64,000 bases of DNA from Ruminococcus sp. NK3A76 (GCF_000686125.1 NZ_JMMA01000002.1:62001-126000); one strand, 5' to 3'. Shown: positions 43,331 through 52,277, counted from the first letter of the stretch. Numbers and translations are program-made. Notes: generated by a model not told the origin, from the sequence alone.

Positions 43331-43510
43331 TTATTGCCCCGAGGACGCCTTTTGCCCGCAGCTTGTCTTTATCAAACGTATCTTCTTCTCTCTTCCGTCC
43401 GGGTCGGGCGGAGGAGTTTCTTTTTTGGAAAAGTCAAGGACGTTTGCTATGGCTTCGCTTGCCCAGGCGTTTGCGTCTTGAAAAGCGTGCAAATATATGC
43501 TCGTTGTTGT
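43331..43510 (-). pseudogene. 3' remnant of a second integrase gene
   Basis: The last about 60 codons match the end of the intact integrase, including the tyrosine motif TTSIYLHAFQDANA and the tail PPPDPDGRE. Changes such as Arg-Ala to Trp-Ala show it is an older, diverged copy. Similarity stops abruptly near 43510, before the serine recombinase. The rest of the gene is missing from the window. Confidence 0.85.
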
Positions 43511-43566
43511 CCTCTTGCCAAATGGTAACACACTTTCGTATGGTTGATAAATAACGTAAATACGCC

Positions 43567-45213
43567 TTATAACAGGCTTCTTTTGTCTTTCAGTGGTTCA
43601 TCGAGCAGCTTGTAGTAGATGTAGATCTCACGGGGTTGCCCCTCGACATAGGCATCAAGGGTGATATACTCGATCAGTTCAAGGCACATCTCACGGGTAA
43701 GCTCCTGCACATCGGTGTACTTTTTCAGGCGCTCCATGAACATAGCCACATCTTCCTCGTCCTGCCTGATCGTGGAGAACTTTTCTTCAAGCTCAGCAAC
43801 TTCTGCCGACAGCTCTTTCTGCTCAGATTCATATTTCGCTATCAGCTTCATCGCAACGTCCTCTGACACCTTGCCAAGGACTTTGTCCTCATAGATGTTC
43901 TGGATCAGTGTATCAAGCTCCTGCAAACGAAATTTGCCATCTGACAGCTTCTTGGTGTCAACGGAATACTGCTCCTCGTGGTGCTTCGCCTTGCGTGCGA
44001 GGAATTCCGCTTTTGCCTTTTCTTCGTCTTCTACCACAAGCTGTGCAAGGCTGCGAATATCTTCAAGCACAATAGCGTCCATATCCTGCATTTTGATGTA
44101 ATGGCTCGGACAGTAACGCTTGCCGAACTTCATGTAAGAGGTGCAGTTGTAATTGTGGCGAAGATACTTTCTCGGCTTTTTCTTACTCCCATTCGTGGTG
44201 TTGTTCCACGCAAGACGGACTTTGTTTCCGCAGTCCTGACAGTAGATCAAACCGCTGAGATTTGCAACATATCCGCTGCTGTTGCGCTTGCCCTGCGACA
44301 CCGACTGCTCCATCTCACGCACCCTGTCCCAAAGCTCCTGAGAAACAATAGGCTCGTGCGTATTCTTCACAACGATCATATCGTCCTCATCGTTCTTAAT
44401 GACCTTGTGATTTTTGTAGGATACAGTTCTTGTGCGGAGCTGAACAAGGTGTCCGAGGTAGGTGTAATTGTGAAGTATTTGCCTTACCGTTTCGGGACTC
44501 CACATATGCCTTGTGCGGCGAGGATTAGGCTTGCCGAGCTTTGCATAGTAGTAATCCGAGGGAATCGGTACGCCGTCCGCATTGAGCTTATCAGCAATGT
44601 GGTGCGGACTAATACCGCTTGCTCTCATCTCAAATATGTTGCGGACAATAGGCGCGGCATCGGGATCGATCACAGGCAGATGATTCGGATCATCGCCTTT
44701 CGTGTAACCGAACGGGGCGCAGGTCGAGCGATACTTGCCAGCCTTTGCGTTTGCTTCGATGACCGCCTTGATCTTCTTGGAAGTAGAAGCGGCGTGCCAT
44801 TCGTTGAACAAGTTGACGATCGGCATCATGTCAAGTGCTGAGGTATCCTTGCTTGCGGTATCCACATTATCGTTGAGAGCGATGAAGCGGATATTGTAAC
44901 TCGGAAAAATGTAATCCACATATCTGCCGACTTCGATATAGTTTCTTCCGAAACGGCTGAGGTCTTTGCAGATGATAAGGTTGATCTTTCCTGACTGAGC
45001 ATCGGACAGCAATCTCTGCACCGCAGGTCTGTCGAAATCAGTACCGCTCCAACCGTCATCGACGTAGGTATCCACAAGATTCCAACCTTGCTCCTTGACA
45101 TACTTGGTGAGGATAAGTTTCTGGTTTTCTATTGACAGGGATTCGCCGGCTCTCATATCCTCCTGCGAGAGGCGGACGTAAATTCCTGCATTGTAAATGG
45201 TCTGCTTTGCCAT
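43567..45213 (-). CDS. large serine recombinase, 548 aa
   Basis: The N-terminal resolvase domain shows AGIYVRLSQEDMRAGESLSIENQ (catalytic Ser in RLSQ), IICKDLSRFGRNYIEVGRYVDYI and DNVDTASKDTSALD. Then come the recombinase domain (APFGYTKGDDPNHLPVIDPDAAPIVRNIFEMRASG), a zinc ribbon (SGLIYCQDCGNKVRLAWNN ... NCTSYMKFGKRYCPSHYI) and a coiled coil. This is the TnpX/Tn4451-type architecture of mobilisable transposons. An open frame extends to 45285, but ATG 45213 (MAKQTIYNAG) follows AAAGGAG and is the family start. It lies next to the integrase remnant, consistent with integration into or beside the older element. Confidence 0.95.
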   Translation of the reverse strand: MAKQTIYNAGIYVRLSQEDMRAGESLSIENQKLILTKYVKEQGWNLVDTYVDDGWSGTDFDRPAVQRLLSDAQSGKINLIICKDLSRFGRNYIEVGRYVDYIFPSYNIRFIALNDNVDTASKDTSALDMMPIVNLFNEWHAASTSKKIKAVIEANAKAGKYRSTCAPFGYTKGDDPNHLPVIDPDAAPIVRNIFEMRASGISPHHIADKLNADGVPIPSDYYYAKLGKPNPRRTRHMWSPETVRQILHNYTYLGHLVQLRTRTVSYKNHKVIKNDEDDMIVVKNTHEPIVSQELWDRVREMEQSVSQGKRNSSGYVANLSGLIYCQDCGNKVRLAWNNTTNGSKKKPRKYLRHNYNCTSYMKFGKRYCPSHYIKMQDMDAIVLEDIRSLAQLVVEDEEKAKAEFLARKAKHHEEQYSVDTKKLSDGKFRLQELDTLIQNIYEDKVLGKVSEDVAMKLIAKYESEQKELSAEVAELEEKFSTIRQDEEDVAMFMERLKKYTDVQELTREMCLELIEYITLDAYVEGQPREIYIYYKLLDEPLKDKRSLL

Positions 45214-45301
45214 TATAACTCCTTTCAAATCAAAGCAGTACCATACCGACATCTTCAGTATAGCGCAAAATTTCGGTATAGTCAATGCCTTGCCGACAAA
45301 A

Positions 45302-45514
45302 TTACGCCAGTGTTTCTTTTACGGCTCTTTCAAAAGCGAGCCTGCCAATCACTTCGTCGATATTTTTCTCTCCGACGAAACGGCTGTGAACGATGTACTT
45401 TTTCCCGTTGATCTCATATTCGGAAATCCTCTCGGGGAAGTCCTTGTACTTCTCGTTCAGCTCAAACATCTTTCCGGCCTTCTCTCTGTCTACGGCAGTA
45501 TCATTTTTATTCAT
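45302..45514 (-). CDS. TnpW-like small transposon protein, 70 aa
   Basis: The pattern FPERISEYEINGKKYIVHSRFVGEKNIDEVIGRLAFERAVKETL is like the small TnpW-type proteins encoded upstream of serine-recombinase transposases in Firmicutes. TnpW function is not defined. It lies 89 bp upstream of the recombinase gene in the same orientation. ATG 45514 is preceded by AAAGGAGAAAGATCGCT. It has no other domain and is assumed to belong to the same transcript. The assignment rests on the pattern and the location. Confidence 0.65.
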   Translation of the reverse strand: MNKNDTAVDREKAGKMFELNEKYKDFPERISEYEINGKKYIVHSRFVGEKNIDEVIGRLAFERAVKETLA

Positions 45515-45663
45515 AGCGATCTTTCTCCTTTAGCTTGTCTATCTCTATGCATTTAGAGTGAGGGCATCGCTTTATCTCTCTTACCCTCATGATTGTTGTC
45601 TTATGATAGCTGTGCGGAACGGCAAGTGCCGTCCCATTGCATAGCTATTTTTATCGGATAGTT

Positions 45664-46017
45664 TTAATCCTCATAGGGATTCGTTTTATCCGAAAAGCTC
45701 ATTTGCTGTCCGAAGTCAGCGACGAGATCGGTGGTATTGCTTTTCTCATTCTCAGCATTTTCACTACCGACCAGTTTCAGCAGCTCGTCATCGGACAGAC
45801 CGCTGGCTCTCAGTTTCTCCAGAAGCTGATGCTCCGAGGTGATGATCTCATCAAGCTCACGAGGCTTGCAGTTGTATTCCTCCGCCATAGCCAGACGGAA
45901 AACTTCTTTCAGCTTATCCTCCAGCGTTTTCTTTTTCGCCGTATCGCCGGCGATACGCTTTTCCAAACCTTTGATCTTCTCGATGAGCTGATCTCTCTTT
46001 TCTGTATAGATGCCCAT
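45664..46017 (-). CDS. DUF3847-like coiled-coil protein, 117 aa
   Basis: The N-terminal half is a charged heptad-like helix (KRDQLIEKIKGLEKRIAGDTAKKKTLEDKLKEVFRLAMAEEY). The C-terminal half is acidic and disordered (SENAENEKSNTTDLVADFG). Small coiled-coil proteins of this type (DUF3847-like) occur on Tn4451- and Tn916-related elements next to mob genes. The start could be ATG 46017 (MGIYTEKRDQ) or ATG 46038. Neither has a strong ribosome site, and 46017 is chosen because AAAGG lies at an acceptable distance. Function is unknown. Confidence 0.6.
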   Translation of the reverse strand: MGIYTEKRDQLIEKIKGLEKRIAGDTAKKKTLEDKLKEVFRLAMAEEYNCKPRELDEIITSEHQLLEKLRASGLSDDELLKLVGSENAENEKSNTTDLVADFGQQMSFSDKTNPYED

Positions 46018-46279
46018 AGAAAAATCACAACCTTTCATTTTTTGTTCTCAGCAGGCAGAGCCGAGTGACCATAGCTCACCTGCCATGATCCAATTATAGC
46101 GCGCTCTACATTTGAAATACAAGCCGCATTGCGCACAAACTTTTGTTCATATTTTGTTAACAAGAGTCCGGGGAATTTTGCGATTCAAAAAACTGAAAGT
46201 ACGCTATTTCGCCGTTTACGCTATCCGGTTATTTTGACGAATCGATTTTGAGCGATCATAAAAAATCTGAAATTTATTA

Positions 46280-46308
46280 TTGACGTGATCGGGAAAGTGC
46301 GCTATATT
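46280..46308 (+). promoter_or_regulatory. promoter upstream of the second mobC gene
   Basis: TTGACG (46280-46285) and TATATT (46303-46308) are 17 bp apart. The transcript would run through the oriT-like hairpins into the MobC-like gene. The rest of 46,039-46,544 holds no gene. Confidence 0.55.
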
Positions 46309-46394
46309 GATAATGGGGAGCGACGATAAAGAGAAAGTCGCACAGCTCCAATTCTCGGAATCGCGAAAAAAAGACCGAACCGAAAGGCTCGGAA

Positions 46395-46505
46395 ATGACA
46401 TTCGCCCCACAGGGGCGAAACTCTACCAGCAAGCACGGTGAAGTGTGGGCGCAAAATGCGACTACACACACTTCACAAGGCTTGGCAGAGGGCGCTGCCC
46501 CTACG
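46395..46505. other. candidate oriT with two strong hairpins
   Basis: TTCGCCCC (46401-46408) pairs with GGGGCGAA (46412-46419). GTGAAGTGTG (46438-46447) pairs perfectly with CACACTTCAC (46467-46476) around a 19-base loop. They are followed by a GC-rich stretch (GGCGCTGCCCC). The location, just upstream of mobC, fits an origin of transfer. The nick site is unknown. Confidence 0.5.
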
Positions 46506-46544
46506 ACCCCGAATTAAGAAAAATAAAAAAGGAGAACAAGAAAA

Positions 46545-46889
46545 ATGAAAGATGAAAAGAAGCGTACATTGTACCTGAAAGTCCGTGTCAGCCCCGACGA
46601 AATGGCGGCTATCAAGAAGAAGTTTGCTAACAGCGGTATGAGCAGTCTCAGTACATTTGTGAGAGCCATGATCTTCGAGGGTTACATCGTCCATATCGAC
46701 GAGAACGAGCTAAAACGGCTCACTGTACTTGCGAATAATATCGCCAACAATATCAACCAAATTGCCCACCGAGCAAATGTCACGAACAAAGTTTACAAGG
46801 AAGATATTGAGGAGATCAAGGAGCTTGGCGATAAGCTCTGGCGGCCGCTGATGTTTCTGCAAACAAAGGTGGCTCAGCTAAAGCATTGA
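46545..46889 (+). CDS. MobC-like mobilisation protein, 114 aa
   Basis: It has an N-terminal DNA-binding segment (KRTLYLKVRVSPDEMAAIKKKFANSGMSSLSTFVRAMIFEG) and the NNINQIAHRANVTNKVYKEDI motif of MobC proteins. MobC helps relaxases unwind and nick oriT. AAGGAG lies before ATG 46545. Normally a relaxase gene follows. Here the next 190 bp hold only a hairpin (46903-46932) and a short unsupported frame, so the relaxase appears to have been lost. Confidence 0.82.
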   Translation: MKDEKKRTLYLKVRVSPDEMAAIKKKFANSGMSSLSTFVRAMIFEGYIVHIDENELKRLTVLANNIANNINQIAHRANVTNKVYKEDIEEIKELGDKLWRPLMFLQTKVAQLKH

Positions 46890-46902
46890 GCAGAATATGA
46901 CA

Positions 46903-46932
46903 ATCGCCGTCAGGATAATTCCCGACGGCGAT
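46903..46932. repeat. inverted repeat after mobC
   Basis: ATCGCCGTC (46903-46911) and GACGGCGAT (46924-46932) form a perfect 9-bp stem with no T run behind it. It could be a regulatory or attenuator structure, or a relic of lost mob sequence. Confidence 0.5.
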
Positions 46933-47080
46933 GAAATACAATATGTGCGCTATGAACTGGACTGGCTTTTGAAATTGCTGCGCACTTCACAAAAATGGTT
47001 ACAATCACTCCGCAGAGCTGGACTCCGGAAGAATTATGGTATATACTGTATCTACAATATTGATTTGGAGGTACACAGCT

Positions 47081-47293
47081 ATGTTGAAAACACCTGAATT
47101 GTCAATGCCGAGAACAAACAAGGTCACTACCGTACGCAATGGCAAACGTAAGGTCTGGACCGACTATGAAGAAGCAAAAGCATATTTCCTTGAACTCATG
47201 ATATCTACGGACGGCGAGGAGCATGAACGTGTGGAGTGTGTTTATATTCAGCTTCTGCACGGACTGGAGGAGTGTTCGGATGAAGATGAATAA
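47081..47293 (+). CDS. hypothetical small acidic protein, 70 aa
   Basis: The protein (MLKTPELSMPRTNKVTTVRNGKRKVW, then DYEEAKAYFLELMISTDGEEHERVECVYIQL) is a short mixed-charge protein with an acidic tail (ECSDEDE). Similar small proteins are seen on Firmicutes mobile elements, but no family is recognised. ATG 47081 follows TTTGGAGG by nine bases, the best start among the in-frame choices. A terminator hairpin follows the stop codon. It may belong to the mobilisation module. Confidence 0.55.
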   Translation: MLKTPELSMPRTNKVTTVRNGKRKVWTDYEEAKAYFLELMISTDGEEHERVECVYIQLLHGLEECSDEDE

Positions 47294-47299
47294 TCAGCG

Positions 47300-47335
47300 A
47301 AAAGGCTTTGCAGGGATGCAGAGCCTTTTGCTTTA
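47300..47335 (+). terminator. terminator after the small acidic protein gene
   Basis: AAAAGGCTTTGC (47300-47311) pairs with GCAGAGCCTTTT (47318-47329) with one wobble, followed by a short T-containing tract. It separates the mobilisation and TetR modules. Confidence 0.6.
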
Positions 47336-47424
47336 ATAATATTGTGTAAATCAACTGAACCTCACACTTCACAAAATAAATTATAGTCATTCTGCCTATT
47401 TTGCAAAAAGTTCGACCGCAGCAC

Positions 47425-47453
47425 TTGACAAATCGGTTAGTATATGCTAATAT
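47425..47453 (+). promoter_or_regulatory. TetR promoter with operator in the spacer
   Basis: TTGACA (47425-47430) and TAATAT (47448-47453) are 17 bp apart. The palindrome GTTAGTATATGCTAAT (47436-47451) fills the spacer and reaches the -10. This is ideal for autorepression by the TetR protein encoded at 47502. The same palindrome recurs at two further promoters. Confidence 0.75.
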
Positions 47454-47501
47454 GATAAACGGATTATCGGTAATACAGATTTCAATGAGAGGAGGATACC
47501 T

Positions 47502-48137
47502 ATGTCAGTTCCCGATAAAAGTATCGACCCACGACTGCTTGCCAGTGCGGAAGCGGAATTTCTTGACAAGGGATTCATCAAGGCAGAACTGAAAACGATC
47601 TGCGAGAATGCCGGTATCACCACGGGCGCAGTTTACAAGCGTTATAAGGGCAAAGAGGACTTATTCTGTGCCGTTGTTGACGATATAGCCGAACAGCTTG
47701 ATTTATTTTTAAAGAAACGCTCAGGGTTAGACTTTTCTGGGCTTTCGGATAAGGAGATATACGATTCATGGCAAATGACCTATGATTCGATGTTACCGCT
47801 GTTCAGCTTGCTGTATCAGCATCGTGATACATTCACTCTGCTGATAGATAAGGCAGCAGGGACACGATACGAGAATTTCAACCATGAATATGTCACGAAA
47901 ATGAGCTATGCCTATGAGCAGTTCTACGCCGAAGCAAAAAAACGACGACTTGCCAAAGCAGAAGTCTCAAGAGAGGAATTTCATGTTCTGATCTCATCCT
48001 TCTGGACGTGCGTCTGTGAGCCGATCATCCATGATATGTCATGGGAGCAGATCGAAGAACATTGCAGGATTGTCTGCCGCTTCTTCAACTGGCAGGAAGT
48101 GATTATGCTAAAGAAAGGCGATGAAAACTTTGTTTAA
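47502..48137 (+). CDS. TetR/AcrR-family repressor, 211 aa
   Basis: The N-terminal helix-turn-helix is typical (LLASAEAEFLDKGFIKAELKTICENAGITTGAVYKRYKGKEDLFCAVVDDI). The helical C-terminal ligand domain is unassigned. GAGGAGG precedes ATG 47502. The end overlaps the first ABC transporter gene by 17 bp. Four copies of one palindrome at three promoters of the downstream cluster are its probable operators. The inducer should be a compound handled by the transporters or tailoring enzymes, which remains unidentified. TetR regulators in such clusters usually repress until the ligand appears. Confidence 0.9.
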   Translation: MSVPDKSIDPRLLASAEAEFLDKGFIKAELKTICENAGITTGAVYKRYKGKEDLFCAVVDDIAEQLDLFLKKRSGLDFSGLSDKEIYDSWQMTYDSMLPLFSLLYQHRDTFTLLIDKAAGTRYENFNHEYVTKMSYAYEQFYAEAKKRRLAKAEVSREEFHVLISSFWTCVCEPIIHDMSWEQIEEHCRIVCRFFNWQEVIMLKKGDENFV

Positions 48138-49872
48138 CAAGATCAAGCCCTATATGGGCAGATACATCAGATATACCTATGCGGCTCTGGGAGCGATGTT
48201 CGCAGGACTGATCGCTTCCGCTGTGCCGTTTTTTATGGTATATCGTATCATAAAACCACTGATAAGCGGAGAAACACTTTCCGCAGGCTATTATGCAATG
48301 CATATAGCCATTATTTTTGCGTGCGAGTTAGTCTACGCTATCTTATATGTATGGGGACTTAAATTCTCTCACATCTCCGCATACAACACGCTGAAAAATA
48401 TCCGTATTTCCTTGCAGAAAAAGCTGGAGCGTCAGCCCCTCGGTACAATTCAGGATATGGGCAACGGCAGGATCAAAAAGCTGTTCACCGATGATATAGA
48501 TCAAGTCGAACTGCTTCTTGCACACGCTATCCCCGAGGGCATCGCAAATCTTTCTATGGCGCTGATAGCGATCATCTGTATGTTCTTTGCAGACTGGAAA
48601 TTAGCCCTGTTGTCGCTCTGTTCTCTTCCTTTGGGACTGTTCGCTATGGGCATGATGTTCAAGGCGGGTATGGAGCGAATGAACGCTTATTACGCCGCCT
48701 CTGCCAAAATGAACGCAACGATAATCGAATACGTCAACGGTATGGAAGTCGTCAAGGTTTTCGGAAGGGACGGCGAATCCTATCAGCGATATGAATGCGA
48801 CATCAAAAGCTACCGCGACTTCACACTTGCGTGGTACAAGGTCTGCTGGCCGTGGATGGCACTTTACAATGCGATCATTCCCTGTGTGGCGCTCGTGATG
48901 CTTCCGGTGGGAACGCTCTTTGTACTGAACGGCATATCAACGCTTGCGGATCTGGTGCTTGTGTTCTGCCTGTCGCTGTCAGTTGGAATGCCGCTTCTGA
49001 AAGCACTTGCATTTGCAGGAAAGATACCTCAGCTGGGCTACAAGATAGATGAGATCGAAAAGGCTATGGATCATGAGCCTTTAAAAAGTAAAGATAATCA
49101 ATTTATCGGTAATTCACATATCGTCAGATTCGATGATGTCCGTTTTGCTTATCAAGAACAGGAAGTCCTGCACGGCGTTTCACTCGAACTCGGAGAAGGG
49201 ACGCTTACGGCGCTGGTCGGCGAATCGGGCAGCGGCAAATCAACTCTTGCAAAGCTGCTTGTCCATTACTATGATCTGAACGGCGGACATATCACCCTCG
49301 GCGGTCAGGACATCACCGATATGAGCATTGAAGCGCTGAACGACAACATCTCCTATGTATCGCAGGAGCAGTTTCTGTTCAACACCACGCTGTATGAGAA
49401 TATCCTCATCGGCAAGCCCGATGCAAGCCGTGAAGAAGTAATGGCGGCGGCTGAAAAAGCACAGTGCGGAGTGTTCCTCAAACGTCTGCCGAAGGGTATT
49501 GACACTATGGCGGGAGACGGCGGAAAAATGCTTTCGGGCGGAGAGCGTCAGCGCATATCCCTTGCGAGAGCGATACTCAAAAACGCTCCCGTGATCGTTC
49601 TTGACGAAGCAACGGCATTTATTGATCCCGAGAACGAGGAGAAGATGAACGCAGCTATTGCCGAGATCATCAAGGGCAAGACAGTCCTTGTCATCGCGCA
49701 CCGCTTGCAGACGATCGTGAATGCAGATAAGATATGCGTTATGAAGGATGGAAATATCATTGCCGCAGACACACATGAAAAGCTCCTGCAAAGTTGTGCG
49801 GAATACCAGAAATTATGGAACAGCAGCGAAGCAAGAGCCAACTGGACTATCGGAAATGAGGTAAGGGCATGA
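48121..49872 (+). CDS. ABC half-transporter, YbtP/IrtA-like, 583 aa
   Basis: Six membrane helices (about 15-300) are followed by a canonical ATPase: Walker A GESGSGKST, signature LSGGERQRISLARAIL, Walker B VIVLDEATAF and H-loop VIAHRL. Sequence flavour (MGNGRIKKLFTDDIDQVE, YINGMEVVKVFGRDGESY-like) resembles the exporter-fold siderophore importers YbtP/YbtQ and IrtA/IrtB. The pair with the next gene is probably a heterodimer. It overlaps the TetR gene, so the operon starts with the regulator. Direction of transport cannot be read from the sequence, but close association with an ECF importer suggests uptake. Confidence 0.83.
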   Translation: MKTLFNKIKPYMGRYIRYTYAALGAMFAGLIASAVPFFMVYRIIKPLISGETLSAGYYAMHIAIIFACELVYAILYVWGLKFSHISAYNTLKNIRISLQKKLERQPLGTIQDMGNGRIKKLFTDDIDQVELLLAHAIPEGIANLSMALIAIICMFFADWKLALLSLCSLPLGLFAMGMMFKAGMERMNAYYAASAKMNATIIEYVNGMEVVKVFGRDGESYQRYECDIKSYRDFTLAWYKVCWPWMALYNAIIPCVALVMLPVGTLFVLNGISTLADLVLVFCLSLSVGMPLLKALAFAGKIPQLGYKIDEIEKAMDHEPLKSKDNQFIGNSHIVRFDDVRFAYQEQEVLHGVSLELGEGTLTALVGESGSGKSTLAKLLVHYYDLNGGHITLGGQDITDMSIEALNDNISYVSQEQFLFNTTLYENILIGKPDASREEVMAAAEKAQCGVFLKRLPKGIDTMAGDGGKMLSGGERQRISLARAILKNAPVIVLDEATAFIDPENEEKMNAAIAEIIKGKTVLVIAHRLQTIVNADKICVMKDGNIIAADTHEKLLQSCAEYQKLWNSSEARANWTIGNEVRA

Positions 49873-51605
49873 TAGGAATGATAAGACGTATCCTCGGCGT
49901 TTCGGGGAAATACAAGGGCAGGATATACGGTGCTATGGGCTTTTCATTTCTGAAAGGTCTGCTCATGAAAGTACCGATAATTCTCACATATTTCATCGTT
50001 ACAACTTACATTGACGGTACACTTACGAAGAAAACCGCTCTTTACGGAGCGATAGCATTAGTCGCAAGTGTGGTATTGCAGGCAATATTCCAGTATCTTG
50101 CAGACCGTCTACAAAGCGGCGCGGGCTACCTGATATTCGCCGATATGCGAATGAAGCTGGGCGAGCATCTGCGCCGTCTGCCGATGGGTTACTTCACTGA
50201 GGGCAACATTGGTAAGATCAGCTCGGTGCTCTCAACGGATATGGTGTTCATTGAAGAAAACTGCATGATGGTTCTTGCGGATATGATGAGCTACCTGTTC
50301 TCGCAGACTATCATGATCGTGTTCATGTTTATTTTTGACTGGCGGTTAGGTGTTGCTTCCCTTGCTGTCACGGGCTGTATGGTACTGCTTGGTAGGAAGA
50401 TGATGAAAAGCGACCTTGTACACTCGGACGAAAAACAGCAAGCTGCCGAAACGCAGACGCAGGCGGTGCTTGACTTTACCGAAGGCATCGGCATTATCAA
50501 GACCTACAATCTGCTTGGCGAAAAATCAAAGGAACTGACCGACAGCTTTGATACCAACTGCCGTGTGAACCTCGATTTTGAGTTCTCACACCATCCGTAC
50601 AAACGGGGCGTGTTCCTTATCTACGGTATCGGCACGGTGCTGATGCTCGCACTTTCGGCTTTTCTTTATACAAAGGGCTTTATGGAACTGAATTTCTTCA
50701 TCGGAATGCTCCTGTGCCTGTTTGACCTGTTTGTGCCGATAAAATTGTTCTACGATCAGGAGGCAAGACTCACTGTCATGAGTGCTTGTATGGACAGGAT
50801 AGAAGCGCTCTTTGCAGAGAAAGAGCTTGATGATAACGGCACACAAACGCTGACAGACAGCAATGCACCGGAGATCGAATATCGGAATGTGACCTTCGCC
50901 TACGATAAAAACGACATACTCAAAAACGTATCATTCAAAGCTGACAAGGGTACGATGACCGCACTGGTCGGGCCGTCGGGCGGCGGTAAATCGACAATCG
51001 CAAGTCTGCTGACTCGGTTCTGGGATGTGAAAAGCGGCGAGATACTTCTGAGGGGTACGGATATCCGCAAAATTCCGCTTGCCGCACTCATGGACAATAT
51101 CAGTATGGTGTTCCAGAGGGTGTATCTGTTTCAGGATACAGTCTACAACAATATTGCCCTCGGCAGACCGGATGCAAGCCGTGAGGACGTCATTGAAGCA
51201 GCGAAAAAAGCACGCTGCTATGATTTCATTATGGAGCTGCCTGACGGCTTTGATACGGTGATCGGTGAAGGCGGTGCAAGCCTTTCCGGCGGTCAGGCGC
51301 AGCGGCTTTCTATTGCAAGGTGTATTCTGAAAGATTCCCCTATCGTTATCCTCGATGAGGCAACAGCAAGCGTTGATGCCGACAATGAGAGCTATATCCA
51401 GCAGGCGATATCCGAGCTTTGCAAGGGTAAAACACTGTTAGTTATTGCACACAGACTCAATACGATCGCTCATGCAGATTGCATCTGCGTCATCAAAGAC
51501 GGACAAATTGCCGAATCGGGCAACCATAAGAGCCTTATGGATATGGGCGGTATCTATCATAATATGGTTACAAAACGTGCAGTCAGCACGGGTTGGAAAA
51601 ACTAA
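49869..51605 (+). CDS. ABC half-transporter, YbtQ/IrtB-like, 578 aa
   Basis: The topology is as in the preceding subunit, with a six-helix membrane domain (including GNIGKISSVLSTDMVFIEENCM) and an ATPase. The ATPase has Walker A GPSGGGKST, signature LSGGQAQRLSIARCIL, Walker B IVILDEATAS and H-loop VIAHRL. Both subunits have intact sites, unlike the degenerate pair at 1027-4688. The start at 49869 overlaps the previous stop by four bases (ATGA). They should form one heterodimeric complex in the membrane. Substrate class (metallophore, lipid or peptide) is not determined. Confidence 0.83.
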   Translation: MIGMIRRILGVSGKYKGRIYGAMGFSFLKGLLMKVPIILTYFIVTTYIDGTLTKKTALYGAIALVASVVLQAIFQYLADRLQSGAGYLIFADMRMKLGEHLRRLPMGYFTEGNIGKISSVLSTDMVFIEENCMMVLADMMSYLFSQTIMIVFMFIFDWRLGVASLAVTGCMVLLGRKMMKSDLVHSDEKQQAAETQTQAVLDFTEGIGIIKTYNLLGEKSKELTDSFDTNCRVNLDFEFSHHPYKRGVFLIYGIGTVLMLALSAFLYTKGFMELNFFIGMLLCLFDLFVPIKLFYDQEARLTVMSACMDRIEALFAEKELDDNGTQTLTDSNAPEIEYRNVTFAYDKNDILKNVSFKADKGTMTALVGPSGGGKSTIASLLTRFWDVKSGEILLRGTDIRKIPLAALMDNISMVFQRVYLFQDTVYNNIALGRPDASREDVIEAAKKARCYDFIMELPDGFDTVIGEGGASLSGGQAQRLSIARCILKDSPIVILDEATASVDADNESYIQQAISELCKGKTLLVIAHRLNTIAHADCICVIKDGQIAESGNHKSLMDMGGIYHNMVTKRAVSTGWKN

Positions 51606-51612
51606 AAAGGTA

Positions 51613-51664
51613 TTGACACACCAAACAGAAAGTGGTATAATATAATCGGTTTGCATACGCTAAC
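51613..51664 (+). promoter_or_regulatory. ECF-operon promoter with TetR-type operator
   Basis: TTGACA (51613-51618) and TATAAT (51636-51641) are 17 bp apart. The palindrome GTTTGCATACGCTAAC (51649-51664) lies just after the start point and matches the site at 47436-47451. It lies between the transporter pair and the S component. Confidence 0.75.
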
Positions 51665-51686
51665 TGAATATTACAGGAGGTTTATC

Positions 51687-52277
51687 ATGAAAGATAACAA
51701 GCTGAAAGTAAAGGACTTTATCACGATCGGCATTTTCACGGCGCTGATCTTTGTCGTGGAATTTGCCTGCGGAATGCTGGGCTTTATCCACCCGTACATT
51801 GTCGCATCCTATGTGGTGCTGATCCCGCTGGTCGGCTCGATACCGATGATGCTGTTTTACACGAAGGTCGAGAAATTCGGCATGATTACGATCATGTCCA
51901 TTCTGATCGCAATTATCATGTTTGTGACTGGTATGGGCTGGCTCGGCGCACCGCTTATCATCCTTTCGGGACTGATCGCGGATCTGATTGCCAAAAAGGG
52001 CGGCTACAAGAGCTTTAAGATGACGGCGCTCAGTCACGGCGTTTTCTGCCTTTGGATCTGCGCAAACTACTTCCCGGTAATTGTGACTGCAAAGGACTAT
52101 CGCAAGAGCTTTCTTGATGGCGGTTATTCTGCGGAATACTGTGATGCGCTGTTCCGTGCGATCAACGGCAAAACGATTGCGATTCTGCTGGCACTTTGCT
52201 TTGTTTTCGGCGTGATCGGTGCATATGTCGGCAAGGCAGTTGTCAGAAAGCACTTTGAAAAAGCAGGTATCGTATGA
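51687..52277 (+). CDS. ECF transporter S component, MptD/Trep_Strep family, 196 aa
   Basis: Six membrane helices are visible: FITIGIFTALIFVVEFACG, IVASYVVLIPLVGSIPMML, MITIMSILIAIIMFVTGMG, PLIILSGLIADLIA, SHGVFCLWICANYFPVIV and TIAILLALCFVFGVIGAYVG. The C-terminal RKHFEKAGI is the standard ending of Trep_Strep/MptD-type substrate-binding proteins. These supply the substrate specificity of group II ECF transporters. AGGAGG precedes ATG 51687. A reading frame from 51651 has no ribosome site. It overlaps the T component by four bases. The ligand of this family is uncertain. Confidence 0.85.
   Translation: MKDNKLKVKDFITIGIFTALIFVVEFACGMLGFIHPYIVASYVVLIPLVGSIPMMLFYTKVEKFGMITIMSILIAIIMFVTGMGWLGAPLIILSGLIADLIAKKGGYKSFKMTALSHGVFCLWICANYFPVIVTAKDYRKSFLDGGYSAEYCDALFRAINGKTIAILLALCFVFGVIGAYVGKAVVRKHFEKAGIV

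Noticed and set aside
46897-47097. 66-codon frame after the second mobC
   Set aside because: It has no ribosome site or recognised domain, overlaps the next gene's ribosome site, and begins in a perfect hairpin. It may be a relic of lost relaxase sequence, but this cannot be shown.
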